Source: an uncultured bacterium (GTDB lineage: Bacteria; Bipolaricaulota; Bipolaricaulia; RBG-16-55-9; DRJF01). From it: a stretch of DNA of 62,125 nucleotides. Below are positions 1-9,194 of this stretch, one piece after another; position 1 is the stretch's first letter; every line of letters starts with the position of its first letter. Under the pieces are notes generated by a model. That model did no database searches. It was not told the DNA's origin and worked only from the letters and a program-made list of their open reading frames with translations. The stretch is taken from positions 1 to 62,125 of the forward strand of contig CAJXGD010000008.1 of NCBI GenBank assembly GCA_913053845.1. Direction: 5' to 3'. Both the position numbers and the translations under genes were made by a program.

Positions 1-90
1 CCCACAGTTTACTCCAGCTTACCCCCTAGCTCAAACTTTGCAAACACGCCCTAGCCCTCCATGTGACCACCACGCGCCGGCACGACACTC

Positions 91-492
91 ATGATCACTC
101 CCGGGCTCACCCAGAGGAATCTGGAACGCTTCCACACGCTGACCGCGGACAAAGGCTACGACGATCGAAGCTACCAGAGTTGGCTGCGCTCCTGGGGAAA
201 GCGGTCTTCGATCAAGCATCGGGAGTTCAAACCCTATGACAAAGCGGCCAATACCCGAATGAACGCCCAACTCTACCATCGCCGCAGCTTGGTGGAGATG
301 GTGATCTCGGTGCTCAAACGCAAGTATGGAGCCACGGTGCAGAGCCGGGTGTGGTAGCGGCAGTTTCGGGAGTTAGTGGCCATATGCATTGTCTACAATG
401 TGGAGCGGGCGGTGAAGCTAGGGATGACCTTCCTTGATCGACTCTTGTTCCAACTGCTATGCTCCTTAAACAGAGGATTTCTACAAAGCTAG
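91..492 (+). pseudogene. IS5-like transposase remnant (C-terminal part)
   Basis: The frame reads LTADKGYDD, then a YHRRSLVEMVISVLKRKYG block typical of the C-terminal DDE domain of IS5/IS4-type transposases, where the E of the triad sits in this helix. An in-frame TAG at 355-357 interrupts it, and homologous-looking sequence (RQFRELVAICIVYNVERAV) continues in the same frame to a TAG near 490. Upstream of 91 the frame contains stops, so the N-terminal half and first catalytic Asp are missing. It is therefore a dead, 5'-truncated copy. The 14 bases at 472-485 recur inverted at 25123-25136 beside a MITE, suggesting that one IS family was active in this genome. Confidence 0.75.
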
Positions 493-558
493 CTTACCGA
501 AACCGCCCCGCAAGTTCCAGCAGCTGGTAAAAATCGAAACTTTATTTCAATCCTGGCC

Positions 559-821
559 TGTGGAAAAGTCTGTGGATAACCCTGTGGAAAGCCTGTGGAA
601 AAGTGACCCTTCCCTGTGGAAAACTCCTGTGGGAAACTCCCGGCCAAGTTATCCACAGGAGTTTTCCACAGGCAAACGGGAGTTATCCACAATTTGTCCA
701 CAGGTTTTTCCACAGGTTTTTTGCACTCTGCATCAGGCTTTATTGGGGTTATCCACAGGTTAGGCCCCCCTCTACTACTACTACAGTAGTATATATATAT
801 TATCTAACGGCAGTAGTAGAG
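559..821. other. oriC: Probable chromosomal replication origin (oriC-like)
   Basis: Twelve DnaA-box-like 9-mers lie within 200 bp. Perfect TTATCCACA or its complement occurs at 571-579, 649-657, 683-691 and 749-757. Close variants (TTTTCCACA type) occur at 559, 583, 594, 615, 628, 662, 694 and 706. Boxes before 640 point one way and those after 648 the other. The last perfect box is followed at once by a GC-rich block, CTA trios and a TA-rich run. This order of box, GC block, DnaA-trio and AT-rich DNA is the basal unwinding layout described for Bacillus subtilis oriC. There is no gene across 493-958. dnaA and dnaN are not adjacent, so this may be an origin separated from dnaA or an origin on another replicon; the first is favoured by the housekeeping neighbours. 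Confidence 0.85.
758..806. promoter_or_regulatory. Origin unwinding element with DnaA-trios
   Basis: Directly after the DnaA box at 749-757 come a GC-rich block (about 761-771), four consecutive CTA triplets at 772-783 (TAG trios on the other strand, the DnaA-trio motif) and a TA-rich run at 787-806. A further CAGTAGTAG stretch lies at 811-819, the inverted counterpart of the trios, so the AT-rich stretch is flanked by trios on opposite strands. Confidence 0.75.
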
Positions 822-887
822 ACGGCCCTGGGTCCCCTAGGTGACGGAGTTCCTCTCCTAAGCCGATATGAGCTAACTCAGCGATGA

Positions 888-905
888 CCATGATTTAGAT
901 CATGG
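888..905. promoter_or_regulatory. Inverted repeat between origin and gltD-like gene
   Basis: CCATGAT-ttag-ATCATGG is a perfect 7-bp inverted repeat with a 4-base centre, 54 bases before the first gltD-like start codon. It could be an operator for the gltD-nuo operon or an origin-associated protein site. It is too weak and has no U tract to be a terminator. Function unknown. Confidence 0.4.
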
Positions 906-958
906 CTTTGGCTGAGAGCCCCAGCTATACTTTTATGACTAGCAAGGAGGAGAGCATC

Positions 959-2581
959 ATGAGAACCAGATTGTCAGATTCGGCTTTGAAACATCGTTTA
1001 CAAGGCTTATACGGCTATGAGCAGGTCGAAGTCCCGGAGCGGCCGGTGGAGGAGCGGGTAACCTGTTCCGACGAGGTGCTGTTGGGCTATACGCCGGAAG
1101 AAGCGCACCGAGAAGCAATGCGCTGCATGCAGTGCCAGGATCCCCCCTGTGTCGAGGCCTGTCCGATCCATCTGAACGTTCCCGGCTATGCCAAGGCCAT
1201 CGTCGAGAAGGATTACCAACGGGGGCTGCAAATCGTGATGGATACTTACCCCTTGCCGGGGACCTGCGGTCGGGTCTGCTTCCACCCTTGCACCGACGTT
1301 TGCCTCAAAGGCATTCAGGGAGAGCCGCTTAATATCCCCCGCCTGCGCCGCTTCCTGGCCGATAACGTCAGCCAGTATGATCTTGAATATAACATCCCTC
1401 CGCCCAGCGGGCGCCAGATCGCCCTGGTGGGCTCCGGCCCGGCCAGCCTGAGCTGTGCCTACCATCTGCGATGCCGTGGCCATCGGGTGGTCGTCTATGA
1501 GAAAGACAAGCTGGCTGGGGGCACGCTCAACATCCTGCCAGGTTACCGATTGCCTGCTAAGGTCCTGCAGGACGAGGTCAAGGTGCTCGAATGGCTAGGA
1601 GTCGAGATCCGCACCGACTCTCCAGTCGGCGGCGATGGCTGCCTGGACCATCTGCTGCAGGAGTACGACGCCGTTTTCATCGCTGCCGGGGCGATTGGCT
1701 CCAGTAAGCCTAAGATGCCAGGAGTGGACCTGGCAAGGAGCATCACCGGCCTGGACTACCTGCGGGCGGTGCGTGACGACCAGGCCCCTGAGGTTGACCA
1801 GGTGGCGATCATTGGCGGGGGGGACGTGGCCATGGACTCGCTGCGGGTAGCGCTGCGCCGCGCTCGGGTGGTCCACTGGATCTACCGTCGCAGTGCAGAA
1901 GAGATGCCGGCCCATGAGCCGGAGGTGCTTGAGCTGGGGGAGGAAGTGACCCTGCGTGACCTGAAGGCCGTCGAAGACGCCTTCAGCGATCCCTATCAGC
2001 AGAACGTCCTGCGCGAGGCGCGCGCTAAATTGCTCAAGCTGACCTTCACCGAGCGCCAGCGCCTGCGCCAGGAGATGGCCCGTCAGTTGAAGCACCGCCT
2101 GCTGGATAAACTGCCCCAGGGGGATCATGAGCTGGCACAGCAGCAGGATCGGGAGCGACGCTTCGTGGTTCATATGCTGACCAACCCGACGCAGGTCTTA
2201 GGTGAGGAGCGGGTCAGCGGCCTGGAGTTGGTGCGCATGAAACTAGGTGAGCCTGATGAAAGTGGCCGCCGAAGGCCTAAGCCGATTGAGGGCTCCGAGT
2301 TCCAGCTCGAGGTGGATCTGGTTATCTTCGCCATCGGTCAGAACGTGGAGTCGGGCTGGTTGGGCTCGGACAGCGACGTGGAGGTGGACCGCTGGGGACA
2401 GATTCTCGTCGATCCGGAGAGCCAAGCGACCGGTCGCCAGAGTGTATTCGCTGGCGGCGATGCGGTGCGCGGTCCAGCGAGCATGATTGATGCGCTGGCC
2501 GATGGCAAGCGGGCCGCCGACTCCATCGAGCGTATGTTCCAGCGGCAGACCGAAGTCATACCGGTTGCAAAGCATAGTTAA
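959..2581 (+). CDS. GltD-like FAD/NAD(P) oxidoreductase, copy 1
   Basis: 540 residues from the ATG at 959, chosen over an in-frame ATG at 902 because AAGGAGG lies 8 bases upstream. The N-terminal Cys-rich ferredoxin-like domain has CMQCQDPPCVEACP and GRVCFHPCTDVC, as in the glutamate synthase small subunit, NfnB and related proteins. An FAD Rossmann motif (VGSGPASLSCAYHL) and an NAD(P) Rossmann motif (IIGGGDVAMDSLRVALR) follow. There is a charged helical insertion around residues 315-400. It is the first gene of a run leading into nuoA, and no glutamate synthase large subunit is nearby. Inference: with copy 2 it may replace the missing NuoEFG NADH-input module of complex I. A stand-alone NADPH:ferredoxin-type enzyme is the alternative. 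Confidence 0.85.
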   Translation: MRTRLSDSALKHRLQGLYGYEQVEVPERPVEERVTCSDEVLLGYTPEEAHREAMRCMQCQDPPCVEACPIHLNVPGYAKAIVEKDYQRGLQIVMDTYPLPGTCGRVCFHPCTDVCLKGIQGEPLNIPRLRRFLADNVSQYDLEYNIPPPSGRQIALVGSGPASLSCAYHLRCRGHRVVVYEKDKLAGGTLNILPGYRLPAKVLQDEVKVLEWLGVEIRTDSPVGGDGCLDHLLQEYDAVFIAAGAIGSSKPKMPGVDLARSITGLDYLRAVRDDQAPEVDQVAIIGGGDVAMDSLRVALRRARVVHWIYRRSAEEMPAHEPEVLELGEEVTLRDLKAVEDAFSDPYQQNVLREARAKLLKLTFTERQRLRQEMARQLKHRLLDKLPQGDHELAQQQDRERRFVVHMLTNPTQVLGEERVSGLELVRMKLGEPDESGRRRPKPIEGSEFQLEVDLVIFAIGQNVESGWLGSDSDVEVDRWGQILVDPESQATGRQSVFAGGDAVRGPASMIDALADGKRAADSIERMFQRQTEVIPVAKHS

Positions 2582-2665
2582 AAACTGTAAAACTGGGGCC
2601 GGTGGCTGCCGAGTGGCAGGCTGCAGGGCAGGCGAGTTTCTCAAATCTATAGGGCGAAGCGAGCT

Positions 2666-4282
2666 ATGGGTAACAGGAAAATGGCCAAGGCAGAGGGCTG
2701 GCTCTCCGATGAGCAACTGGCGCGGCGGGTTAAGGGGCTCTATGACTACGATCAGGTTGAGGTCCCCAAGGTCTCGCCGGAGCAGCGCCACAGTTGGGAC
2801 GAGGTGCTGCTGGGCTACACCCGCGATGAGGCGCGCGTCGAGGCGCAGCGCTGCATGCAGTGCCAAGACCCCCCCTGCGTCACCGCCTGCCCGGCCCATC
2901 TGGATATCCCCGGCTACTGCCAGGCCATCGTGGACGATGATCTGGAGCGAGGTCTCAAAATTATCACCGATGCTTTTCCCATCCCCGGAGCCTGCGCCCG
3001 CGTCTGCTATCATCCCTGCACCGACGTCTGTCTCAAGGGCGTTGACGGCATCCCCATCGAGATCCCGCGCCTGCGCCGCTTCATCACCGACAACTTTGAC
3101 CAACGCGCGCTCGATTATCATTTGCCGCCGGCCTCCAGTTTTTCAATCGCGGTCATCGGTTCAGGGCCGACGGGCCTGTCCTGCGCCTATCACCTGCGCC
3201 GACGCGGCCATCATGTGGTGCTCTACGAAAGGAGCGCTGTGACCGGTGGCACGCTGAATACTATCCCCGAATATCGCTTGCCCCGCGCCCTGCTGCAGCA
3301 GGAGATAGACACCATCAAATGGCTGGGGGTGGAGATCAAGACCGAGCACCCCATCAAAGGCGATGGCTGCCTCGACCGGCTCTTAGAGCAGTTCGATGCC
3401 GTTTTCATCGCCGCCGGCGCGGTGAGCTCGCGTAAGATCCGCACGCCGGGCGCCGAGCTGGCCGGCGTCTATCATGGCTATGACCTGTTGCATCGGCTAC
3501 ATGCTGGCGAGAAGCTCCTGGGCAAACGGCTGGCCGTCATCGGTGGCGGTGACGTGGCGATGGATTCGTTGCGCACGGCGTTGCGCTCCTGTGAGGAGGT
3601 CCATCTGATCTACCGCCGCTCGCCGCTGGAGATGCCCGCCAATCGCGAAGAGGTCTGGGACCTGACCGAAGAAGCGCTGCACCAGGAGTGGCACCACGTG
3701 GCGGTCGAGCTGACTCAGGAGCGTCGCGCGGAGCGCTTCCGCGAGCTGTTCAGCAATCTGGAGCTGCTCACCATGGAGCGCATGGCCCAAGTAGAAAAAG
3801 AGCTCTCCCGCGAGCTCAAGGTCGAATCATTTGCGCACTTCGATAAATGTCTGGAGAATCTGGTGGTGCACTTCATGGTCAGCCCGGTGAGGGTGCTGGG
3901 CGATGAGCAGGGGCGGGCCAAGGAGCTGGAATTGGTGCGCATGGAGTTGGGCCAGCCCGATGAGAGCGGCCGCCGCCGGCCGGTGCCCATCGAGGGCTCA
4001 GAGTTCGTGATTTCGGTGGATACGGTGATCTTCGCCATCGGCCAGGAGATTGACCCCAACTGGCTGGGCGCCGGGCATGGCCTGGAGTTGGAGCCGGGCA
4101 ATCGCCTGAAGACGGACGAGCAGTTTGAGACTTCCAGGCCTTGGGTCTTCGCCGGCGGAGATGCCATGCGCGGCCCGAGCAACATGATCCAGGCGCTGGG
4201 TGACGGGCGCTATGCCGCTGCGGCCATAGACCAGAAATTGCGGGCGCGCCTGGTGACGAAGGCGGGGAGCGATGGAGCTTAG
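2666..4282 (+). CDS. GltD-like FAD/NAD(P) oxidoreductase, copy 2
   Basis: 538 residues, clearly a paralogue of the preceding gene: CMQCQDPPCVTACP and CARVCYHPCTDVC cluster motifs, FAD motif VIGSGPTGLSCAYHL, nucleotide motif VIGGGDVAMDSLRTALR and the same C-terminal GGDAMRGPSNMIQALGDG flavin-binding end. The stop codon lies inside nuoA (11-base overlap), so translation is probably coupled to complex I. The start at 2666 is the longest reasonable one; ATG at 2681 is possible. Having two copies suggests a heterodimer or two different donors. Partnership with Nuo is inferred only from gene order and the absence of NuoEFG. Confidence 0.85.
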   Translation: MGNRKMAKAEGWLSDEQLARRVKGLYDYDQVEVPKVSPEQRHSWDEVLLGYTRDEARVEAQRCMQCQDPPCVTACPAHLDIPGYCQAIVDDDLERGLKIITDAFPIPGACARVCYHPCTDVCLKGVDGIPIEIPRLRRFITDNFDQRALDYHLPPASSFSIAVIGSGPTGLSCAYHLRRRGHHVVLYERSAVTGGTLNTIPEYRLPRALLQQEIDTIKWLGVEIKTEHPIKGDGCLDRLLEQFDAVFIAAGAVSSRKIRTPGAELAGVYHGYDLLHRLHAGEKLLGKRLAVIGGGDVAMDSLRTALRSCEEVHLIYRRSPLEMPANREEVWDLTEEALHQEWHHVAVELTQERRAERFRELFSNLELLTMERMAQVEKELSRELKVESFAHFDKCLENLVVHFMVSPVRVLGDEQGRAKELELVRMELGQPDESGRRRPVPIEGSEFVISVDTVIFAIGQEIDPNWLGAGHGLELEPGNRLKTDEQFETSRPWVFAGGDAMRGPSNMIQALGDGRYAAAAIDQKLRARLVTKAGSDGA

Positions 4283-4634
4283 CGCCTATCTGCCGCTGGC
4301 CATCATGGCCGTGCTGGCCGCAGCGATCATGATGGCCATCCTGTGGCTGGAGCACCGCCTGCAGCCCGCTCGCCCTACCCCGGAAAAACTGGAAACCTAT
4401 GAATGCGGCGAAAAGCCGATCGGTGACACCCGCAAGCCGATAGACATCAAGTATTATATTTACGTGCTTATTTTCCTGGTCATGGACGTGGAGATTATTT
4501 TTCTCATTCCCTGGGCAGTGCGTTTTCGTCAGTTGGGCACGGCGGCTCTGGTAGAGATCCTGCTCTTCGTGGCCATCCTGCTCGTCGGCTGGGGCTATGC
4601 CTGGAAGGAAGGTTTTCTGGAATGGCTCCGCTAA
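4272..4634 (+). CDS. nuoA: NADH-quinone oxidoreductase subunit A
   Basis: 120 residues with three hydrophobic segments and the NuoA hallmark [12 protein letters not shown] followed by [20 protein letters not shown], including the conserved acidic residues of helix 2 (the D and E of MDVE). It is a membrane subunit at the junction of the quinone and proton-pumping modules of complex I. It overlaps the gltD-like copy 2 upstream and nuoB downstream (13 bases), the first of several overlaps in this operon. Confidence 0.95.
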   Translation: MELSAYLPLAIMAVLAAAIMMAILWLEHRLQPARPTPEKLETYECGEKPIGDTRKPIDIKYYIYVLIFLVMDVEIIFLIPWAVRFRQLGTAALVEILLFVAILLVGWGYAWKEGFLEWLR

Positions 4635-5155
4635 ATCATGCCAAGGATGGCTTGGGCAGCATCGTGATGACGACGGTCGAGGATTTTCTGCGCTGGGGGC
4701 AGAGCAACTCGCTCTGGCCCTTGACCTTCGGCCTGGCCTGCTGCGCCATCGAGATGATGTCCGCTCAGGACTCCGATTACGATATGGCCCGCTTTGGCTC
4801 GGAGATCTTCCGCCCTACCCCCCGTCAGGCCGACCTGATGATCGTGGCCGGCACCGTCTGTAAGCGCATGGCCCCTCGCATCAAGACCCTCTTCGAGCAG
4901 ATGGCCGAGCCGCGCTACGTCATCGCCATGGGCGCTTGCACCATCAATGGTGGCCCTTACCAGTACACTTATAGCGTGGTCCAGGGGGTGGACAAGATCA
5001 TCCCGGTTGACGTGCATGTGCCCGGCTGCCCGCCGACTCCGGAGGCGCTGCTGCAGGGTTTGATCAAGTTGCAGCAGGCGATCCGCAGCCGCGAGGGCCG
5101 ACCGCGCCCGGTGCCCTTTAGTCCGGCAGAGTTGTCCGAGGTGAGCCGCTCATGA
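4622..5155 (+). CDS. nuoB: NADH-quinone oxidoreductase subunit B
   Basis: 177 residues, the peripheral subunit holding the terminal cluster N2. The ligand pattern is visible as LACCAIEMM (tandem Cys), GACTINGGP and [11 protein letters not shown]. It starts 13 bases inside nuoA and overlaps nuoC by 4 bases (ATGA). Length and motifs are ordinary for the family, so the quinone-reducing end of the complex appears intact. Confidence 0.95.
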   Translation: MAPLNHAKDGLGSIVMTTVEDFLRWGQSNSLWPLTFGLACCAIEMMSAQDSDYDMARFGSEIFRPTPRQADLMIVAGTVCKRMAPRIKTLFEQMAEPRYVIAMGACTINGGPYQYTYSVVQGVDKIIPVDVHVPGCPPTPEALLQGLIKLQQAIRSREGRPRPVPFSPAELSEVSRS

Positions 5156-5655
5156 GCGCCCCAACCGACCTGCAGGAGCGTTTCCCTAGCGCTGTCCTGC
5201 AAGTCGGTGCTCTCGACGATGGATTGCCCCTACTGTGCGTCTCCCCGGAGGCCCTAGCCAGCATCGCCGCAGCGGCCAAAGAACTTGGCTTCGATTATCT
5301 GGCCTGCATCACCGGCGTGGACTATCCGTCAGACGATCAGATCGAAGTGATTTATAATCTCTATAATTATCATCGCCGCGAAGCCCTGGTGATCAAGGTG
5401 CGCATCCCGCGTGGGGTGGCCCGCCTGCCTTCGGTCTCTGGCGTCTGGCGGGCGGCGCTCTTTCTGGAGCGCGAGACCTATGATCTGCTGGGAGTTCATT
5501 TTGAAGGCCACCCCGAGCTAAAGCGCATCCTGCTGCCTGAGCCTTGGGTGGGCCACCCGCTGCGCAAGGACTACGACATGAACCGTCAGCAGTTCGTCAG
5601 CAAGGGGCCCCAGGGAGAAGATATTGTCAGCTTCGATCCCCAGGAGGGCTGGTGA
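5152..5655 (+). CDS. nuoC: NADH-quinone oxidoreductase subunit C
   Basis: 167 residues, the 30-kDa subunit family. The C-terminal signature [20 protein letters not shown], then [15 protein letters not shown], is clear. It packs against NuoD in the connecting module. It overlaps nuoB by ATGA. It is not fused to nuoD, unlike in enterobacteria. Confidence 0.95.
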   Translation: MSAPTDLQERFPSAVLQVGALDDGLPLLCVSPEALASIAAAAKELGFDYLACITGVDYPSDDQIEVIYNLYNYHRREALVIKVRIPRGVARLPSVSGVWRAALFLERETYDLLGVHFEGHPELKRILLPEPWVGHPLRKDYDMNRQQFVSKGPQGEDIVSFDPQEGW

Positions 5656-5662
5656 GTTAAAG

Positions 5663-6808
5663 ATGGCCGCTTATCAGCCCTGTACCGTGGAGCCTCATCC
5701 AAACCAGAGCGACTGGATCACACTCAATATGGGGCCGCAGCACCCCAGCACCCACGGTGTCCTGCGGATGATCTTGCAGCTTGACGGAGAAATTGTGCGC
5801 CAGGTTGAGCTGGTCATCGGTTACCTGCATCGCTCGATGGAGAAGATGGCCGAAAACGTGCGCTACCCACACTTCATCATCGAGTGCGATCGGGCCGATT
5901 ACGTGGCCAACTATCACTATGAGGCCGCCTACGTGCGCGCAGTCGAGGAGCTGGCCGGCATCGTGCCCACCCCCAGAGCCCAGTTCATCCGTACGATCTG
6001 TCTGGAATTCGATCGCATTCAGAGCCATCTGGTCTGGCTGGGCACCTATGGGCTGGACTTGGGGGCGCTCAATGCCTTCTGGTACGGCTTCCGCGAGCGG
6101 GAGCGGATTTTGGACCTGCTGCAGGAGCTGACCGGCGTGCGTATGCATCCCAATTACTTTCGTTTCGGCGGCGTCAAGGCTGACCTGACGCCGGACTTTG
6201 AGCGGAAAGCGCTGGCGCTCTGCGACCTGCTGGCAGGCAAGGTAGACGAATACGAGAGTTTTCTCTCGCAGAGCGACACCTTCGTGATGCGCACCCAGGG
6301 CGTGGGAGCCATGTCCCGCGAGATGGCCATTGATTGGGGGGTCACCGGCCCCAACGCCCGCGCCTCGGGGCTGGACTTCGATCAACGCCGCGACGAGCCT
6401 TATTTTGCCTACGGAGAGCTGGAGTTTGAGGTACCGGTGCGACCCGAGGGTGATTGCTACGCGCGCTACGCCGTGCGCTTGGAGGAGATACGTCAGTCGG
6501 TGAGGCTAATCCGCCAGGCACTGGACCAACTGCCCCAGGGGCCGGTCATCCCGGCAGGTCTGGAGAAGGGCTATCAATTCTTGGTGCATCCCAATGGCGA
6601 GCATTATGCCCATGTCGAGGGACCGCGGGGCGAGATCGGCATCTACCTCATCGGCGATGGGACGACCTTCCCCTATCGGGTGAAGATGCGCTCACCTTGC
6701 TTCCAGAACCTCTCGGTGCTCCCCGAACTGATGCGTGATTGCCTGATTGCCGACTGTGTGGCGATCAACGGTAGTCTAGATCTGGTGATGGGCTGTGTCG
6801 ATCGTTAG
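5663..6808 (+). CDS. nuoD: NADH-quinone oxidoreductase subunit D
   Basis: 381 residues from ATG 5663. An in-frame ATG at 5624 would overlap nuoC by 32 bases and add 13 unconserved residues. Motifs: NMGPQHPSTHGVLRM (quinone-site loop with the conserved His), EKMAENVRYPHF, DRADYVANYHYE and the C-terminal YRVKMRSPCFQNL. It forms the quinone pocket with NuoB. The possible Shine-Dalgarno GGAGGG at 5643 lies within the end of nuoC. Confidence 0.95.
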   Translation: MAAYQPCTVEPHPNQSDWITLNMGPQHPSTHGVLRMILQLDGEIVRQVELVIGYLHRSMEKMAENVRYPHFIIECDRADYVANYHYEAAYVRAVEELAGIVPTPRAQFIRTICLEFDRIQSHLVWLGTYGLDLGALNAFWYGFRERERILDLLQELTGVRMHPNYFRFGGVKADLTPDFERKALALCDLLAGKVDEYESFLSQSDTFVMRTQGVGAMSREMAIDWGVTGPNARASGLDFDQRRDEPYFAYGELEFEVPVRPEGDCYARYAVRLEEIRQSVRLIRQALDQLPQGPVIPAGLEKGYQFLVHPNGEHYAHVEGPRGEIGIYLIGDGTTFPYRVKMRSPCFQNLSVLPELMRDCLIADCVAINGSLDLVMGCVDR

Positions 6809-6820
6809 GGGAGGGATATT

Positions 6821-7804
6821 ATGAGCGCGACGCGCCTGATCTGGTATTTTGGCGGCTCGCTGGGGCTTTTGCTGATTGTCACCAGCATCGGCGGCATCTT
6901 TACCTACGTCTTTCGCAAGCTCTTCGCCGACTTCGGCCAGCGGCTGGGTCCCAATCGCGTGGGGCCTTACGGCGTGCTGCAGTTGGTCGCCGATGGGATC
7001 AAGCTCTTTACTAAAGAGGACATCGTCCCGGCTCGGGCCGAGCGCCGGGGCTTCCTGCTGGCGCCCTACTTGACCTTCATCCCAGCGGTCTTGGCCTTCT
7101 CACCCATTCCCTTCGGTCAAGGGCTGCTGCTCACCGACGTGCGGGTGGGACTGATCCTGATCTTCGCCATCACCGCGCTGGCTCCGCTGGGCGAGCTAAT
7201 GGCCGGCTGGGCCTCCAATAACAAATATTCCATGCTCGGTGGCCTGCGCGCGGCGGCGATGGATGTCAGCTACGAGATCCCGCTCTTGATCTCGGCCCTG
7301 GCGGTGATCCTGCTGGCCGGCAGCACCTCCACCGCCCAGATTGTGGAGAAACAGGCCCATCTGTGGTATTTCTTGCCGCAGCTCTTGGGGCTATTCGTCT
7401 TTCTGGTCACCCTGATCGGCAAGGTGGGCGTGCTGCCCTTCGACCTGCCCGAGGCCGAGTCTGAGTTGGTCACCGGCTATACCACCGAGTACAGTGGGAT
7501 GCGCTTCGCCTTCTTCTATCTGACTGTCTTCGCCAACGTTTTCTTCATTGCCGCCATCACGGTGATGCTTTACTTCGGCGGCTGGCTGGGCCCCTTTGGG
7601 CTCAACTTGCCCGGACCGCTTTCGTTTATCTGGTTCTTCGCCAAGGCCGGGGTGCTCGTCTTCGTGGTCTTCTGGATCTGGAACAGCTTGCCCCGGGTGC
7701 GCATCGATCAGTTCTTGAATATCAACTGGAAACTGCTCTTTCCCCTCTCACTGGCCAATCTGGTGCTCACGGCCTTGCTGGTGCTCACGGGGGTGATTCA
7801 CTGA
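6821..7804 (+). CDS. nuoH: NADH-quinone oxidoreductase subunit H
   Basis: 327 residues, about eight membrane helices. QRLGPNRVGPYGVLQLVADGIKLFTKED at the quinone channel and PFDLPEAESELVTGYTTEYSGMRFA are diagnostic. The GGGAGGGATATT just upstream of ATG 6821 includes a good ribosome site. The stop overlaps the nuoI start by one base. Confidence 0.95.
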   Translation: MSATRLIWYFGGSLGLLLIVTSIGGIFTYVFRKLFADFGQRLGPNRVGPYGVLQLVADGIKLFTKEDIVPARAERRGFLLAPYLTFIPAVLAFSPIPFGQGLLLTDVRVGLILIFAITALAPLGELMAGWASNNKYSMLGGLRAAAMDVSYEIPLLISALAVILLAGSTSTAQIVEKQAHLWYFLPQLLGLFVFLVTLIGKVGVLPFDLPEAESELVTGYTTEYSGMRFAFFYLTVFANVFFIAAITVMLYFGGWLGPFGLNLPGPLSFIWFFAKAGVLVFVVFWIWNSLPRVRIDQFLNINWKLLFPLSLANLVLTALLVLTGVIH

Positions 7805-8340
7805 TGCCGGCTATCAAGCCGTCCGCGGTGCCTTTGTGGGGGCTGCTGCGCGGCATGAGCGTGACATTGAGAAACTTCTTCCGCCGGGCGGTGACCAAGC
7901 AATATCCGGAGGAGCCGATGAAGTTGCCGGAGCGCTTTCGCGGGCGACTCTTTCTCGATCCTAACATCTGCACCGGCTGCACCATGTGCGAGCAGGCCTG
8001 TCCCAACGGGGCGCTGGTGATGGTCCCGGCGGAGGAGATCACCAACACGGCCCATCCTCAGAACGAGTATCACCTTTTCCCTCAGGTAGACATCGCCATG
8101 TGCACCTACTGCGGCTGGTGTGAGAACGCCTGTCCCACCAGCGCCATCCGCCATACCCAGCAGTTCGAGCTGGCCTGCTATGACCGGCTGCACTTTATTT
8201 ACTCTCCGGAGGCGCTCTCCATGAGTGAGGAGGCGCTCTTAGCTGAGCCGGAGAAGATCCCTCCGAGGCTACCTGGCGAGGGAGCACCGTTGCGGCCCGA
8301 GCCAGAGACGGTCGTCACCGGAGGCGAAAGCGCAGAATGA
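7804..8340 (+). CDS. nuoI: NADH-quinone oxidoreductase subunit I
   Basis: 178 residues with two 4Fe-4S ferredoxin motifs, CTGCTMCEQACPNGAL and CTYCGWCENACPTSAI, which hold clusters N6a and N6b passing electrons to NuoB. The N-terminus is amphipathic as usual. In this operon, which lacks NuoG, NuoI would be the docking site for an alternative electron donor such as the GltD-like pair or ferredoxin. Overlaps nuoJ by 4 bases. Confidence 0.95.
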   Translation: MPAIKPSAVPLWGLLRGMSVTLRNFFRRAVTKQYPEEPMKLPERFRGRLFLDPNICTGCTMCEQACPNGALVMVPAEEITNTAHPQNEYHLFPQVDIAMCTYCGWCENACPTSAIRHTQQFELACYDRLHFIYSPEALSMSEEALLAEPEKIPPRLPGEGAPLRPEPETVVTGGESAE

Positions 8341-8855
8341 TCTGGTTTATCATCTTGGCCATCGGCACGCTGGGCTCGGCGCTCATGGTGGTGCGGACCC
8401 ACAAGCTGGCCTATGCGGCCCTCTGGTTGGCCGGCTCGTTGGTCGGTGTGGCCGGACTCTTCTTGACTTTGAGCGCGGCCTACCTGGCCACGGTGCAGGT
8501 GCTGGTCTACGCCGGTGCGGTCGTCACCTTGATCCTGTTTGCCATCATGTTCACCCATGCGCCGGCCGATGAGCAGGGCGCAACGGCGGAACTGCCCCGG
8601 CCGGCAGCCCTCGGCCGACTGGCCCTCTTGTTGCTAGGCCTGGCCGCGGCGCTGGCGGCCATCGTGACCACCGTGCCCTGGCAGGCCGTACCCCAAGGCC
8701 AAGAGAGCTATGGCCAACTGGCACAGGCGATCTTCGGCCCCTATCTCTTGCCCTTCGAGCTGCTCTCGCTGCTGCTCTTGGCCGCGCTGGTCGGCGCGGT
8801 GGTCCTGGCCCGCAAGGATCAGACGAGCAAGCCCCTGAAAGGAGATCGTTCCTGA
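8337..8855 (+). CDS. nuoJ: NADH-quinone oxidoreductase subunit J
   Basis: 172 residues with five predicted membrane helices. The helix-3 pi-bulge region YLATVQVLVYAGAVVTLILFAIMF matches NuoJ. It overlaps nuoI by ATGA, and its last base is shared with the nuoK start. Confidence 0.93.
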   Translation: MIWFIILAIGTLGSALMVVRTHKLAYAALWLAGSLVGVAGLFLTLSAAYLATVQVLVYAGAVVTLILFAIMFTHAPADEQGATAELPRPAALGRLALLLLGLAAALAAIVTTVPWQAVPQGQESYGQLAQAIFGPYLLPFELLSLLLLAALVGAVVLARKDQTSKPLKGDRS

Positions 8856-9157
8856 TGATGCCCCTGATGGCCTATATCGCTCTGAGCGCCGGCCTGGCAG
8901 CCATCGGCGCTTATGGGCTGCTAGTCAGCCGCAACGCTATTAAAGTCTTGATGTGCATCGAGCTGTTGCTCAACGCGGGCAATCTCAATCTGGTGGCCTT
9001 CTCGACCTACTATCACGATGCGACCGGCTACGTGCTGACCGTCTTTTCCATCGCCCTGGCGGCGGCCGAAGCCGCGGTGGGCCTTTCGATCTTGATCGTG
9101 CTCTTCCGCCTTAAAGGGCGGATGGACCTGACCTTGCTGGACTTGCTCAAGGGATGA
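8855..9157 (+). CDS. nuoK: NADH-quinone oxidoreductase subunit K
   Basis: 100 residues, three helices. The conserved glutamates are seen in KVLMCIELLLNAGNLNL and in ALAAAEAAVGLSILI, both proton-channel residues. ATG 8855 is followed by a second ATG at 8858; either is possible. A 133-base gap with a palindromic repeat separates it from nuoL, the only large gap in the nuo run. Confidence 0.94.
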   Translation: MMPLMAYIALSAGLAAIGAYGLLVSRNAIKVLMCIELLLNAGNLNLVAFSTYYHDATGYVLTVFSIALAAAEAAVGLSILIVLFRLKGRMDLTLLDLLKG

Positions 9158-9194
9158 GAATATACGTGATTCACCTGCCGCATGTCCTGTTGTC

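Noticed and set aside
493..763. Short open frames across the origin
   Set aside because: They are translations of DnaA-box repeats with no ribosome sites and no family resemblance.
772..819. CTA/TAG repeats as a simple microsatellite
   Set aside because: They lie in the exact place of DnaA-trios after a DnaA box and GC block, so an origin role explains them better.
888..905. Terminator upstream of the first gltD-like gene
   Set aside because: Only a 7-bp, AT-rich stem and no U tract.
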